This document shows positions 54,926 through 63,648 of a DNA stretch of 64,000 bases, piece after piece; positions within the stretch are counted from its first letter, which is position 1, and the number at the start of each line of letters is the position of its first letter. The position numbers and the translations under genes are program-made. The notes beneath the pieces were generated by a model that saw nothing but the letters and a program-made list of their open reading frames with translations, was not told the DNA's origin and made no database searches. The stretch comes from Aliishimia sp963678085 (GTDB lineage Bacteria; Pseudomonadota; Alphaproteobacteria; Rhodobacterales; Rhodobacteraceae). The stretch spans positions 310,001-374,000 of the forward strand of contig OY782680.1 in NCBI GenBank assembly GCA_963678085.1. Reading direction: 5' to 3'.

Positions 54926-54953
54926 GTTATACAGGGGTTGGATTTCAAATCAA
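54926..54953 (-). promoter_or_regulatory. Sigma-70-type promoter for rplM-rpsI
   Basis: On the minus strand TTGATT (54953-54948), 16-bp spacer, TATAAC (54931-54926), about 40 bp before the rplM ATG. Confidence 0.6.
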
Positions 54954-55048
54954 GCGTTTTGATGGTGATTTATCGTTTGAAAAACAATGCTTTATAAATA
55001 TGGTATAATAATACCCCATAAGCGCGGCAAACTACACCCCAGTCTGCG

Positions 55049-55369
55049 TCACGGTGTTTTCGTGGCGTAGAGGATGCAGTCAAGCTTCGGATTGTATTCT
55101 TTACATTTCGCAAGGGCGACGGCTTTTGCCTCTTCTAGTGTAGCCTTTCCACCGGCTCGGCCGCCACCTCCGCCGAGTGACGTCACATAAAACGCACCAT
55201 ACGGGTCGGTAAACGCGGCAAATTCTTCATACCGCATGGGCATCTCACTATTTAGCTCGATTTCGCTGTGGAGCTGGATCTGAGGTTCTTGCACTATGGT
55301 GGTGCTCTCGTCACATCCGGCCAACCCGAGAGTGCACAAGGCTATAGCTATGGAAATGGTCTTCCTCAT
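55049..55369 (-). CDS. Small lipoprotein
   Basis: 106 residues. Lipobox LGLAGC after a short hydrophobic stretch (ISIAIALCTLGLAGC) marks a lipoprotein. The mature part has a poly-Gly patch (TSLGGGGGRAGG) and a C-terminal AVALAKCKEYNPKLDCILYA with two cysteines that could form a disulfide. Function unknown. AAGGAGC precedes the start in minus orientation. Confidence 0.75.
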   Translation of the reverse strand: MRKTISIAIALCTLGLAGCDESTTIVQEPQIQLHSEIELNSEMPMRYEEFAAFTDPYGAFYVTSLGGGGGRAGGKATLEEAKAVALAKCKEYNPKLDCILYATKTP

Positions 55370-55486
55370 AATTGCTCCTTCACAATTGATTTGTTATGTT
55401 TTGTAGACAAACCGCTGCCCGTCTCACTGTCAAGCGAAGCTCTTTGGCACAAGAAGGATGTCGGCCACTTACAATCGGAGAACCCC

Positions 55487-55921
55487 ATGAAAATACGCGC
55501 GCTTCGTGCGGATGACCGTGCCGGATGGCAGCCGCTTTGGGAGGGCTATCAGGGCTATTATAAAGTGGATCTGTCGGCGAGCACAGAAAACACATGGGAA
55601 CGGCTGTTGGCGTCCAACGAGGATGGCCCTTTTGGCCTTGTATGCGAGGATGAGGGTGGCCAGCTGATCGGCTTCACCACCTTTCTCTATCACGGGCACA
55701 CTTGGCAACCGGAGCCACGCTGCTATCTGGTCGATCTCTTCACCGCCCCTGATACCCGTGGCAAAGGCGTCGGGCGGCGATTGATCGAGGCGGTGGATGA
55801 GGCGGCCAAGGCGCATGGGTGCAGCCAGACCTATTGGCTGACACAAGAGTTCAACGAGGCGGGCCGCAGACTTTACGACAAAGTCGCCACCCTCACGCCG
55901 TTCATCAAATATCAGCGATAG
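55487..55921 (+). CDS. GNAT-family N-acetyltransferase
   Basis: 144 residues from ATG 55487 (KIRALRADDRAGWQPLWEGY) preceded by CGGAGAA; a longer frame upstream overlaps the divergent lipoprotein gene. Acetyl-CoA-binding motif A: YLVDLFTAPDTRGKGVGRRL (RGKGVG). GNAT proteins acetylate amines; the substrate is unknown. Confidence 0.85.
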   Translation: MKIRALRADDRAGWQPLWEGYQGYYKVDLSASTENTWERLLASNEDGPFGLVCEDEGGQLIGFTTFLYHGHTWQPEPRCYLVDLFTAPDTRGKGVGRRLIEAVDEAAKAHGCSQTYWLTQEFNEAGRRLYDKVATLTPFIKYQR

Positions 55922-55981
55922 CTTTGAATGGCTTGACCCGGCCCGATCTCCTGATACCGTCGGTATCAAAAGGAGCAGCCA

Positions 55982-56383
55982 ATGGACAAGACTGGCGCGC
56001 AGGCGTTTTTGGAAGCGAATTTCGCCCCGTGGATTTTGAGCCTGGAGCCTCAGGTTACGGAATTTGACCGCTCTGGCGCGTGCTTGCGCATTCCGATCAC
56101 GGACCAGATCATTCGTCTGGGCGGGATCGTTTCCGGGCAGACCCTTGCCACAATGGCCGACACGGCGATGGTCTTTGCTTGTTTCGCGGCTGCGGGGGAG
56201 ATGGTGCCGGTCAGCACGGTTACACTCGACACCCAATTCCTGCGCCCCGCCAGAGGAGAGGCGATTGAAGCGCGGGCCGAAGTGACCCGCATGGGCCGCT
56301 CTATGGTTTTTACCCGTTGCTCCCTGACCGCCCTACCTGATGGGCGCGAGGTTGCCTTGGCCACCGCGACTTTTGCCAGATGA
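55982..56383 (+). CDS. PaaI-like hotdog thioesterase
   Basis: 133 residues of hotdog fold: VSGQTLATMADTAMVFACFA with the acidic residue of the active helix, and TVTLDTQFLRPARGEAIEAR. It likely hydrolyses an aromatic or acyl-CoA thioester. ATGA overlap with the next gene. Confidence 0.8.
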   Translation: MDKTGAQAFLEANFAPWILSLEPQVTEFDRSGACLRIPITDQIIRLGGIVSGQTLATMADTAMVFACFAAAGEMVPVSTVTLDTQFLRPARGEAIEARAEVTRMGRSMVFTRCSLTALPDGREVALATATFAR

Positions 56384-57063
56384 TCCGGTTTCTTGCCCTT
56401 TTCGCCCTGACCCTGTTGATAGGATGTAGCGCACGGCCCCTGACGCCGGGCGAAAGCGCCTTTGCCACATCCATCTTTGGAGACACGCTCAACCACGATA
56501 AGATACGCTTCATTGACGGAGCCCCCACCCGCGCCGTGACCTTCCGCCGCCCTGCGCGCCCGCGCGTCACCTGCCGTGAGCTGATCCTGCCCCCGCCCAC
56601 ATCGGAAATTGTCACCGCCAAACCTGCGGCTGTTACCCTGTTCAATCGTATCTATTTCGACAAAGATTGGTATCTCGACGACTACTTGCCTGACTATCCA
56701 GACCATCTGGGGCTGATCGCCGCGATGCTTTATGCCCATGAGCTGACCCATATTTGGCAATGGCAGAACCGAAAACGCACCGGCTATCATCCTCTCAAAG
56801 CCGCCGCTGAGCATTCCGCAGCCGATCCGTACCTATTCGATCTGGAAACTGCGCCAGAGTTCCTTAGCTATGGTTATGAGCAGCAAGGCTCCATCGTCGA
56901 GGAATATGTCTGCTGCCGCGCCCTTGCGCCCCAGGCCCCCCGGACCAAGCGGCTACATGCGATGATCTCTCAAGAAATGCCACTCTCGCCTTTACCCCAA
57001 AGCCGCGCGCATGATGTGAGCCTGCCTTGGGAGGGTGTTGAGCTAAAGGGGATTTGCGGCTGA
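56380..57063 (+). CDS. Lipoprotein with HExxH metallopeptidase-like motif
   Basis: 227 residues. Lipobox LLIGCSARP after a hydrophobic signal. LYAHELTHIWQWQNRKRTGY gives HExxH, and a possible third ligand Glu lies in EQQGSIVEEYVCC. The motif is that of zincin peptidases, but the rest does not match a family I know; some such proteins bind metal without peptidase action. Its stop overlaps the next ATG. Confidence 0.7.
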   Translation: MIRFLALFALTLLIGCSARPLTPGESAFATSIFGDTLNHDKIRFIDGAPTRAVTFRRPARPRVTCRELILPPPTSEIVTAKPAAVTLFNRIYFDKDWYLDDYLPDYPDHLGLIAAMLYAHELTHIWQWQNRKRTGYHPLKAAAEHSAADPYLFDLETAPEFLSYGYEQQGSIVEEYVCCRALAPQAPRTKRLHAMISQEMPLSPLPQSRAHDVSLPWEGVELKGICG

Positions 57064-57497
57064 TGTCCCATTATGCATTGATCATGCTCGCTGCGGGGTT
57101 TGGCATTCCCATCTTGGCCGCGTTAAATGCAGCGCTTGGCCAGAGCATTGGCAACCCGTCCGCAGCGGCTTTGGTCCTGTTTTGCGTGGCGCTAAGCTGC
57201 GCGGTGCTGGCGACAATAGTCACAGGGCCGGGGGCGCTGGTCAGGATCGCCGCAGCCCCAAAGCATCTTTTGTTCGCGGGTGTTTTTGTCGCGTTCTATG
57301 TGCTCTCCATCACGTATGTCGCGCCGAAATTCGGAGTTGGGAATGCGGTGTTCTTCGTGCTGCTCGGCCAGCTTATCAGCGCTGCGGCGATTGATCATTT
57401 TGGGCTCTTTGGGGCGCAAATTTCACCACTCAGCCTCACCCGCGCCACTGGAATAGCCGTCATGGCTTTGGGCGTTTGGGTCACGCAATTGGCCTAA
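57063..57497 (+). CDS. DMT/YdcZ-like membrane protein
   Basis: 144 residues, five hydrophobic segments: LIMLAAGFGIPILAALNAAL GQ near the start, NPSAAALVLFCVALSCAVLA, AFYVLSITYVAPKFGVGNAV, and a C-terminal AVMALGVWVTQLA. This is the short EamA/DUF606 (YdcZ) half-transporter type. The start ATG shares its first base with the previous gene's TGA. Confidence 0.75.
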   Translation: MSHYALIMLAAGFGIPILAALNAALGQSIGNPSAAALVLFCVALSCAVLATIVTGPGALVRIAAAPKHLLFAGVFVAFYVLSITYVAPKFGVGNAVFFVLLGQLISAAAIDHFGLFGAQISPLSLTRATGIAVMALGVWVTQLA

Positions 57498-57607
57498 GGC
57501 TCAAAGGGAAAGGCCGTTCGCATTCAACGCTCCGATTTCCCTTGCAACGGGTTGGGGGGCGCGTGTATTTTGCCAGTTCCAAGACTTTGCGAGAAGGGTA
57601 CTGAACC

Positions 57608-58096
57608 ATGAGCATTCCAGCCGTTGGCATTATCATGGGCTCTCAATCTGATTGGGCTACTATGAAAGAGGCCGCCAATCTGCTTGAAGAGTTTGGCGTG
57701 CCCTTTGAGGCCAAGATCGTTTCCGCCCATCGCACGCCGGATCGGCTTTGGGAGTATGGAAAAACAGCGGTAGAGCGCGGCTTGCAGGTGATTATTGCAG
57801 GGGCAGGGGGCGCGGCGCATTTACCGGGCATGATGGCCTCAAAGACGCGGGTGCCGGTGATTGGTGTGCCGGTTCAAACAAAAGCGCTTTCGGGGGTCGA
57901 CTCGCTTTATTCCATTGTGCAGATGCCGCGCGGCTTTCCAGTGGCAACCATGGCAATTGGCGCAGCGGGCGCGGCCAATGCCGCCTTGATGGCTGCGGGC
58001 ATTCTCGCGCTGCAAGATCCAGAGCTTGCCGCACGGCTTGACCGCTGGCGCGCAGATCTCTCTGCATCTATTGCTGAGGAGCCAAGTGATGAGTGA
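57608..58096 (+). CDS. purE: N5-carboxyaminoimidazole ribonucleotide mutase
   Basis: 162 residues. Family text GIIMGSQSDWATMKEAANLL, VSAHRTPDRLWEYGK, IIAGAGGAAHLPGMMASKT and the catalytic-region ALSGVDSLYSIVQMPRGFPV. Sixth step of purine synthesis with PurK. Overlaps purK by 8 bp, so the two are translationally coupled. Confidence 0.95.
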   Translation: MSIPAVGIIMGSQSDWATMKEAANLLEEFGVPFEAKIVSAHRTPDRLWEYGKTAVERGLQVIIAGAGGAAHLPGMMASKTRVPVIGVPVQTKALSGVDSLYSIVQMPRGFPVATMAIGAAGAANAALMAAGILALQDPELAARLDRWRADLSASIAEEPSDE

Positions 58097-59156
58097 TCCA
58101 CTTCCCCAAGGTGCAGTGATTGGAATTTTAGGCGGCGGGCAGTTGGGGCGAATGCTCTCGGTCGCCGCCTCTCGTCTGGGCTATAAAACCCATATCTTTG
58201 AGCCGGGCGCAGAACCGCCTGCGAGCCATGTTGCGGATCGTGTGACATGCGCGGGGTATGATGATCGCGCCGCGCTTGAAGCTTTTGCCGCCTCAGTGGA
58301 CGTGATCACATATGAGTTTGAGAATATCCCAACCGAAGCACTCGATACCCTAGAGCCGCTCAAGCCAATCCGTCCAAACCGGGAAGCACTGCGCATTTCG
58401 CAGGACCGGCTCACAGAAAAGAATTTTCTGACACGCTTGGGCCTGAAAACAGCGCCCTATTCTGCGGTGGATAATGCGCGAGACTTGGATCTTGCGATTG
58501 ACCAGATTGGCTTGCCCGCGATCCTGAAAACGCGCCGCCTTGGCTATGATGGCAAGGGGCAAGCGCGGCTTATGGAAAACGAAGATGCAAGCGCTGCGCT
58601 TGAGATGATGCGCGGGGCGCCTGCGATCTTAGAGGGGTTTATTGATTTCAGCCATGAAGTGTCTGTTATCGCGGCACGCGGGCTTGACGGGGCGGTGGCC
58701 TGTTTTGACCCTGGCGAGAATGTGCATAAGGATGGCATCCTGCATACAACCCGCGTGCCCGCGCGGCTGTCGCGCTCTGAGCGCACGGATGCGATTTTGC
58801 TTGCCAGCCAGATCTTGAATGCTTTGGATTATGTGGGCGTTCTGGGGGTTGAGCTCTTTGTGACGGGGCAGGGGCTCATCGTGAATGAGATCGCCCCGCG
58901 TGTGCATAACTCTGGCCATTGGACCCAAAACGGGTGCAGCGTGGACCAGTTTGAGCAGCATATCCGCGCAATTACCGGCCTGCCTTTGGGGGATGGGCAT
59001 CGCTTTGCCGATGTGGAAATGACCAATCTAATTGGCGATGATGTGCATGCCCTGCCTTTGAGCGAAAGCAATGCGGCCGTTCATCTGTATGGCAAGGTTG
59101 AGGCTAAGCCCGGTCGCAAGATGGGCCATATCAACCGGGTCATCTTAAGAGACTAA
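58089..59156 (+). CDS. purK: N5-carboxyaminoimidazole ribonucleotide synthase
   Basis: 355 residues, ATP-grasp fold. GAVIGILGGGQLGRMLSVAA at the start, ILKTRRLGYDGKGQARL, GVLGVELFVTGQGLIVNEIA PRVHNSGHWT are diagnostic. It carboxylates AIR using ATP and bicarbonate. Start 58089 chosen by family N-terminus; ends 4 bp into the convergent phnM. Confidence 0.95.
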   Translation: MSDPLPQGAVIGILGGGQLGRMLSVAASRLGYKTHIFEPGAEPPASHVADRVTCAGYDDRAALEAFAASVDVITYEFENIPTEALDTLEPLKPIRPNREALRISQDRLTEKNFLTRLGLKTAPYSAVDNARDLDLAIDQIGLPAILKTRRLGYDGKGQARLMENEDASAALEMMRGAPAILEGFIDFSHEVSVIAARGLDGAVACFDPGENVHKDGILHTTRVPARLSRSERTDAILLASQILNALDYVGVLGVELFVTGQGLIVNEIAPRVHNSGHWTQNGCSVDQFEQHIRAITGLPLGDGHRFADVEMTNLIGDDVHALPLSESNAAVHLYGKVEAKPGRKMGHINRVILRD

Positions 59157-60268
59157 GCGCAAAGTCGCTCGGCCAGCACTCCGTTCACAAAGCTAAAGCG
59201 CCCACCGGAAATCGTGCCGGTGACTTGGTTTTGTGGGTCCAAAATCACGATATCGGCGCGCAGGCCGGTCTTGAGCTGCCCACGATCTTTCAGCCCCAGC
59301 ACGCGCGCAGGCCCGGCGGAGACCAAATCCCAAGCGGTCGCAAAGCCGATGGTCTTGGCCAAAAACAGCGCGGCGCGACGCAGGCTGGGGTAGTGATAGT
59401 CAGAGGCGAGCGCATCGCCGTAGCCCATAATCACAGCATCAAGCGCGGACATATTGCCTTTATGCGAGCCGCCGCGCACCACATTGGGACTGCCAAGGAT
59501 GACCGAGCCGTTCGTCTCTGCCGCTTCTAATGTCTCTGGAAATTCTGCAATTGTCACCCCGCGTGCCATCCAAGCGGCGCGCTGCGCGGCGGTGTTATCA
59601 TCATGGCTGCCCAGCATCACGCCTTGCGCAATCAGTTTCGGGCAGAGGGTATCAAGCGCGGCGGGCACCTGGGATGAGCGGGCGTGTAGTTCCATCAACA
59701 GCTCAAAATGCTTGTCTGGGCTGCGCCCCGCCCGCAAGGCTTGACCGGTCATGGCTTTGGGCCTGCGCCCTTCGGCAAGGCGTTTATGGGGCAGATGATC
59801 GTTAAACACCACATAGGGGATTTGCCACTGCGCCACTTGGCTTGGCAGCGCCTCATAAAGTTCGAGCATATTCATTTCCAGCCGGAGCTGCGCCCAGAGA
59901 TCGGTGATGGTCTCAGCATCGCGGATGGCTTCAAAGATGGTCGCGGCGAATTCCGGGCCGCGCACGCTGCCCTCCCAGCTCATGAATTGCGCGAGAATGC
60001 CCGTGGTGATGCCGTTGGCCGCCATCTCTGCCTCGGCGGCCAAAATGCCTTCGCCGAGGTTCTTCATCGCCCCCCGGCGCGGAGCCACATGACGTTCAAA
60101 CCCATCGCCATGCAGATCGACCATGCCGGGCAGGATCTTAAGGCCAGAGCAATCCACATCACGCCGCGCAGCGCCATCACTGATCACACCTTCGCAAATC
60201 GTCAGCGGGCCAGTTTCAAACCCACCCGGCCTTAGAACCTCAGCACCCGTGAATCTGATCTCAAGCAT
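59153..60268 (-). CDS. phnM: Alpha-D-ribose 1-methylphosphonate 5-triphosphate diphosphatase
   Basis: 371 residues from ATG 60268 (MLEIRFTGAEVLRPGGFE). Amidohydrolase fold: GMVDLHGDGFERHVAPRRGA metal site, HDDNTAAQRAAW, GSPNVVRGGSHKGNMSALDA and ALASDYHYPSLRRAALFLA. It removes pyrophosphate in the C-P lyase pathway for phosphonates. No other phn gene lies beside it in the window, which is unusual, since it normally sits with phnGHIJKL. Confidence 0.85.
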   Translation of the reverse strand: MLEIRFTGAEVLRPGGFETGPLTICEGVISDGAARRDVDCSGLKILPGMVDLHGDGFERHVAPRRGAMKNLGEGILAAEAEMAANGITTGILAQFMSWEGSVRGPEFAATIFEAIRDAETITDLWAQLRLEMNMLELYEALPSQVAQWQIPYVVFNDHLPHKRLAEGRRPKAMTGQALRAGRSPDKHFELLMELHARSSQVPAALDTLCPKLIAQGVMLGSHDDNTAAQRAAWMARGVTIAEFPETLEAAETNGSVILGSPNVVRGGSHKGNMSALDAVIMGYGDALASDYHYPSLRRAALFLAKTIGFATAWDLVSAGPARVLGLKDRGQLKTGLRADIVILDPQNQVTGTISGGRFSFVNGVLAERLCA

Positions 60269-60787
60269 GAAAGCCCCTCTTTTTGGCGCATATTCGCGAT
60301 ACGATCTGCGCCAGAAAAGATCAACCGCCGTGCCTCCAACGCTTTCTGACATCCCGTTACCAGAGGTGCATCCGAGTAAGGCCCAAGCCAAACATCATAC
60401 CACTTGTCGTGCGATTGCCCATCCAAGAGCGTGCAAGGCCTGGAAAGACAATTGTTCCTTGCTGGTCTTTGCCAGTAATCTTGTACAGTTTTCGACGCCG
60501 CGCACCCTGTGTCTTTCGTAGAGATGTGAACTCAACATCCAAAATGCCCTTTTGGTGTATCCGCGACTAAGGGACAGCAACAATAGACATATTGCTCACG
60601 AAATGCGGCTGGTTTGGCGAAGTGGATTGAATGGTGAGCGTCATTCCTTAAGATCAAACCTGGATCAAGCGGGTAGCGGCTAGGATCTGGCCGGTGTATG
60701 CTTGAAAGAGCCTTTCTCCATGCAATGCCCTAGCCTTCGCGGTGAAAACGCCCTATGTGCGCGCCAAGCGCTTATAGAGGACTGACT
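60269..60787. other. Gap between phnM and ribB
   Basis: These 519 bp hold no gene I can support. Two short minus-strand frames (60232-60542) look faintly protein-like (WYDVWLGPYSDAPLVTG) but would need a frameshift. The proximal part must contain the ribB promoter. I searched for the FMN riboswitch conserved core and did not see it. Confidence 0.4.
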
Positions 60788-61915
60788 ATGGCATTTGAAA
60801 CTCCAGGCCCGGTTGAGGCTGCTCTGAAAGAGGCGATCTCTCCAATCGAAGAGATCATTGCGGCCGCGCGTCAGGGGCAGATGTTCATTCTGGTTGATCA
60901 TGAGGATCGCGAGAATGAGGGTGATTTGGTGATCCCGTCGAATTTTGCCGATGCCAATGCCGTGAATTTCATGGCCACTCATGGGCGCGGGCTGATTTGT
61001 CTGACCTTGCCGCCAGAGCGCGTGGATGAGCTGGGGCTGCCGATGATGGCGACACATAACTCTTCACGCCATGAAACCGCTTTTACCGTGAGCATTGAAG
61101 CGCGTGAGGGCGTGAGCACCGGCATTTCTGCCGCTGACCGCGCTCTGACCATCGCCACGGCCATTAACCCCCAGGCGGGCGCAGCCGATCTGGCAACCCC
61201 TGGCCATGTTTTCCCACTGCGCGCTAAGCAGGGCGGGGTGTTGATGCGCGCCGGTCATACTGAGGCGGGCTGCGATGTGGCGCGTTTGGCCGGGCATTAT
61301 CCCTCTAGTGTGATCTGCGAGATTATGAACGAGGATGGCACCATGGCGCGTTTGCCCGATCTGGTGGAGTTCGCCGCCGCGCATTCCTTGAAGATAGGCA
61401 CAATTAGCGATTTGATCGCCTATCGGCGTAAACACGACAATCTCGTGCGCGAAACCGCGCGGCACATGGTGCGTTCTGAATTTGGTGGCGATTGGGATAT
61501 GCGGATCTTCACCGATTTCACCTATGGGATTGAGCATGTTGCCCTGGTTAAAGGCGATGTGGAAACCGGCGGCCCCGTGCTGGTGCGCACCCATGCGCTG
61601 AACGAGGCCTCTGACATTCTTGGCCTTGGCCCCAAACCTGCCGGAGAGCTTGCCCGCGCCATGACCCTTGTGGCCGAGGAAGGGCGCGGTGTGGTCTGCC
61701 TGTTCCGCGAGCCCCATAAATCGGTTTTTGCTAACGAAGATGACGACGAAAGCCCCCGCATCATTAGACAGGTTGGGCTTGGGGCGCAGATGCTCCAGAA
61801 AATGGGCATATCTGAGCTGATCCTGCTCACAGACAGCCCCGCGACCCGCTATGTGGGGCTCGACGCCTATGACATCACCATCACGGGCACCCGCCCCATC
61901 ATGCAGGAGGGCTAA
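60788..61915 (+). CDS. ribB: 3,4-dihydroxy-2-butanone 4-phosphate synthase with degenerate GTP cyclohydrolase II domain (RibBX-like)
   Basis: 375 residues. The N-terminal RibB domain is complete: ILVDHEDRENEGDLVIPSNF, FMATHGRGLICLTL and RAGHTEAGCDVARLAG. The C-terminal half aligns with GTP cyclohydrolase II (FTYGIEHVALVKGDVETGG, GLGAQMLQKMGISELILLTD) but lacks the GDVFGSxRCDCG zinc site, with no cysteines there. The GCH II activity is probably lost, so another enzyme must start the riboflavin pathway. Operon with ribH (4-bp gap) and nusB. ATG at 60788 chosen from AGAGGA upstream. Confidence 0.88.
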   Translation: MAFETPGPVEAALKEAISPIEEIIAAARQGQMFILVDHEDRENEGDLVIPSNFADANAVNFMATHGRGLICLTLPPERVDELGLPMMATHNSSRHETAFTVSIEAREGVSTGISAADRALTIATAINPQAGAADLATPGHVFPLRAKQGGVLMRAGHTEAGCDVARLAGHYPSSVICEIMNEDGTMARLPDLVEFAAAHSLKIGTISDLIAYRRKHDNLVRETARHMVRSEFGGDWDMRIFTDFTYGIEHVALVKGDVETGGPVLVRTHALNEASDILGLGPKPAGELARAMTLVAEEGRGVVCLFREPHKSVFANEDDDESPRIIRQVGLGAQMLQKMGISELILLTDSPATRYVGLDAYDITITGTRPIMQEG

Positions 61916-61918
61916 AAG

Positions 61919-62467
61919 ATGGCCGGTTCTGAAACCCATTATGTATTGCCGCGCCCGGAATTTGTGGCGCCGGTGAAACTGCTCATCGTTGTCTCGCCCT
62001 ATTATAAAGACATTGCGGATAATCTCGTGGCCGGTGCCAAGGCAGAAATCGAAGCCTGCGGCGGCACTTGGGATTTGATTGAAATGCCCGGCGCTCTGGA
62101 AATCCCCACCGCCATTGGCATTTCTGACCAAGGCAGCAATTTTGATGGGTTCGTGGCGCTTGGCTGTGTGATCCGCGGCGAGACAACCCATTATGAAACC
62201 GTGTGCAACGATAGCAGCCGTGCGCTCCAACTTTTGGGTTTGCAAGGGCTTTGCATTGGCAATGGCATCCTGACGGTCGAAAACCGCGAACAAGCCATGG
62301 TGCGCGCCGATGTAGAGGGCCAGAACAAAGGCGCAGGAGCCGCCGCCGCCGCGCTACATCTCATCGCTCTGCGCCGCAAATGGGCAAGCAGCCGCAAGGG
62401 TATCGGCTTCAAAGCGCCCAGCGAAGACACTCTGTTAGCAAGTAATCAAGGATCATCCCAAGCATGA
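61919..62467 (+). CDS. ribH: 6,7-dimethyl-8-ribityllumazine synthase
   Basis: 182 residues. LLIVVSPYYKDIADNLVAGA, WDLIEMPGALEIPTAIG, VALGCVIRGETTHYETVCND and GILTVENREQAMVRAD are signatures. Penultimate riboflavin step. The C-terminal tail after the core is longer than usual and basic. Its stop overlaps the nusB ATG by 4 bp. Confidence 0.95.
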   Translation: MAGSETHYVLPRPEFVAPVKLLIVVSPYYKDIADNLVAGAKAEIEACGGTWDLIEMPGALEIPTAIGISDQGSNFDGFVALGCVIRGETTHYETVCNDSSRALQLLGLQGLCIGNGILTVENREQAMVRADVEGQNKGAGAAAAALHLIALRRKWASSRKGIGFKAPSEDTLLASNQGSSQA

Positions 62468-62940
62468 CCCTGTCGAATAATCAAAAACGCAAGATGAAAT
62501 CGGCTGCGCGGCTTTATGCGGTGCAAGCCCTGTTCCAGATGGAAGCGGCAGGCCAAACCGCCGATAAAATTAAGCGCGAGTTTCTCGATCATCGTTTTGG
62601 TGCGATCTATGAGGGCGATGAAATGCTTGAGGGCGATGTCGATCTGTTCAACGACTTGATCGAAACCGCCGTGAATAACCAAGCTTTGATCGACCAAGCC
62701 ACCGACCGCGCTCTGGTGGCCAAATGGCCGATTGCACGCATTGACCCTACCGTGCGGGCGCTGTTTCGCGCAGCAGGAGGGGAGCTGCATCTGACCCTAA
62801 CCCCGCCCAAAGTGGTGATTTCGGAATTTGTTGGCATCGCAGAGGCCTTCTTTCCCGAAGGGCGCGAGAGCAAATTCGTGAATGGCGTGCTGGATCATAT
62901 GGCGCGCGAAATGCGCCCAGAGGCGTTTAACGGACGTTAA
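62464..62940 (+). CDS. nusB: NusB transcription antitermination factor
   Basis: 158 residues, helical. RLYAVQALFQMEAAGQTADK at the start, ALVAKWPIARIDPTVRALFR, and the family closing PKVVISEFVGIAEAFFPEGR ESKFVNGVLDHMAR. It binds boxA RNA with NusE (S10) in rRNA antitermination. Last gene of ribB-ribH-nusB, the usual order in bacteria. Confidence 0.93.
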   Translation: MTLSNNQKRKMKSAARLYAVQALFQMEAAGQTADKIKREFLDHRFGAIYEGDEMLEGDVDLFNDLIETAVNNQALIDQATDRALVAKWPIARIDPTVRALFRAAGGELHLTLTPPKVVISEFVGIAEAFFPEGRESKFVNGVLDHMAREMRPEAFNGR

Positions 62941-62952
62941 CATCTTAAAAGC

Positions 62953-63111
62953 GGCGGGAACCACCACAGACGTGCGGTTCTCTCATTCCCGAGGACCTGT
63001 ATATACAGGTGGGCGCCAGGTAACTAGGCCACGACCCAGACAGAGCCAGCTCCCTCGGAATTGCTTAAGGCCACCGGAATGCAACCGTCCACAGAAAGGG
63101 CAGAACCCGCC
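62953..63111 (+). ncRNA. Candidate structured RNA with 6S-like layout
   Basis: A 159-base stretch after nusB with no ORF of its own. GGCGGG (62953-62958) pairs with CCCGCC (63106-63111). ATTCCCGAGG (62985-62994) pairs with CCTCGGAAT (63052-63060) with one bulge, leaving an open central bubble between the two stems. Within the inner arm lies the perfect 16-base palindrome ACCTGTATATACAGGT (62995-63010). A long rod with closing stem, bubble and apical stem, and a length near 160, fit 6S RNA, but I could not match a conserved primary sequence. The palindrome alone could instead be a protein-binding site. Confidence 0.35.
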
Positions 63112-63199
63112 ACCGCTAGATATAGGGTGACTTGACCCGAGCGGCAAGTTGGTCTTGCATAAACGCAACAGACGGGAGGCAGCTTTGTGGAAATCAAGA

Positions 63200-63565
63200 A
63201 TGACGCTCTACCCCTATGGCGCCTGGGAGCCAATCCCATACACAGCTCGCCAAAGTGAAACACGCAAGCAAAAAGAAGCCTACGACAAATGGCGCATTGA
63301 ACCGTTGTCTTGGCAGCCCGTTTCTCTAAATAACTTTCCCGCCGATGGCATTTTCGGCCGGGACCGGGATTGGTTCGCAAAACATGATATTGGTTATACC
63401 ACCTGCGCAAACGGATTTAACTGCATCTTGATCGAACGGATCTGGCACGGTTTCCCAGATCCACCGGAATGGGGGTTTGGCTTTCAATGCGCACAAACAA
63501 GTCAGGCACCATGGCAAGTTGCCGGGTCTTTTGAACGTCTTCCGCAGGCATGGGTTTTACTGTAA
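63200..63565 (+). CDS. Hypothetical protein, tryptophan-rich
   Basis: 121 residues from ATG 63200, with a longer in-frame start at 63149. Not recognised. No signal or membrane helix; eight Trp residues (GAWEPIPYTARQS, DRDWFAKHDIGYTTCANGFN). The composition looks protein-like and GGGAGG lies about 20 bp before the ATG, too far to be ideal. It could be real or a chance frame. Confidence 0.35.
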   Translation: MTLYPYGAWEPIPYTARQSETRKQKEAYDKWRIEPLSWQPVSLNNFPADGIFGRDRDWFAKHDIGYTTCANGFNCILIERIWHGFPDPPEWGFGFQCAQTSQAPWQVAGSFERLPQAWVLL

Positions 63566-63648
63566 CAAAGTTCGCGCCGAAGAACGGCGGCGCAATATGC
63601 GGCCACTTTTTCCCCGTTGTCTTGGCAACAGCTTGGGGCCTTTAACGA

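Noticed and set aside
60232..60542. A frameshifted minus-strand gene upstream of phnM
   Set aside because: Two adjacent frames look slightly protein-like but share no known motif, overlap the phnM start and need a frameshift; evidence too weak to list as a gene.
60269..60787. FMN riboswitch upstream of ribB
   Set aside because: The conserved core of the FMN element was not found in the gap before ribB.
62941..63148. Group II intron or SRP RNA end after nusB
   Set aside because: No domain V sequence of a group II intron and no SRP loop motif were found; only the 6S-like layout remained as a tentative reading.
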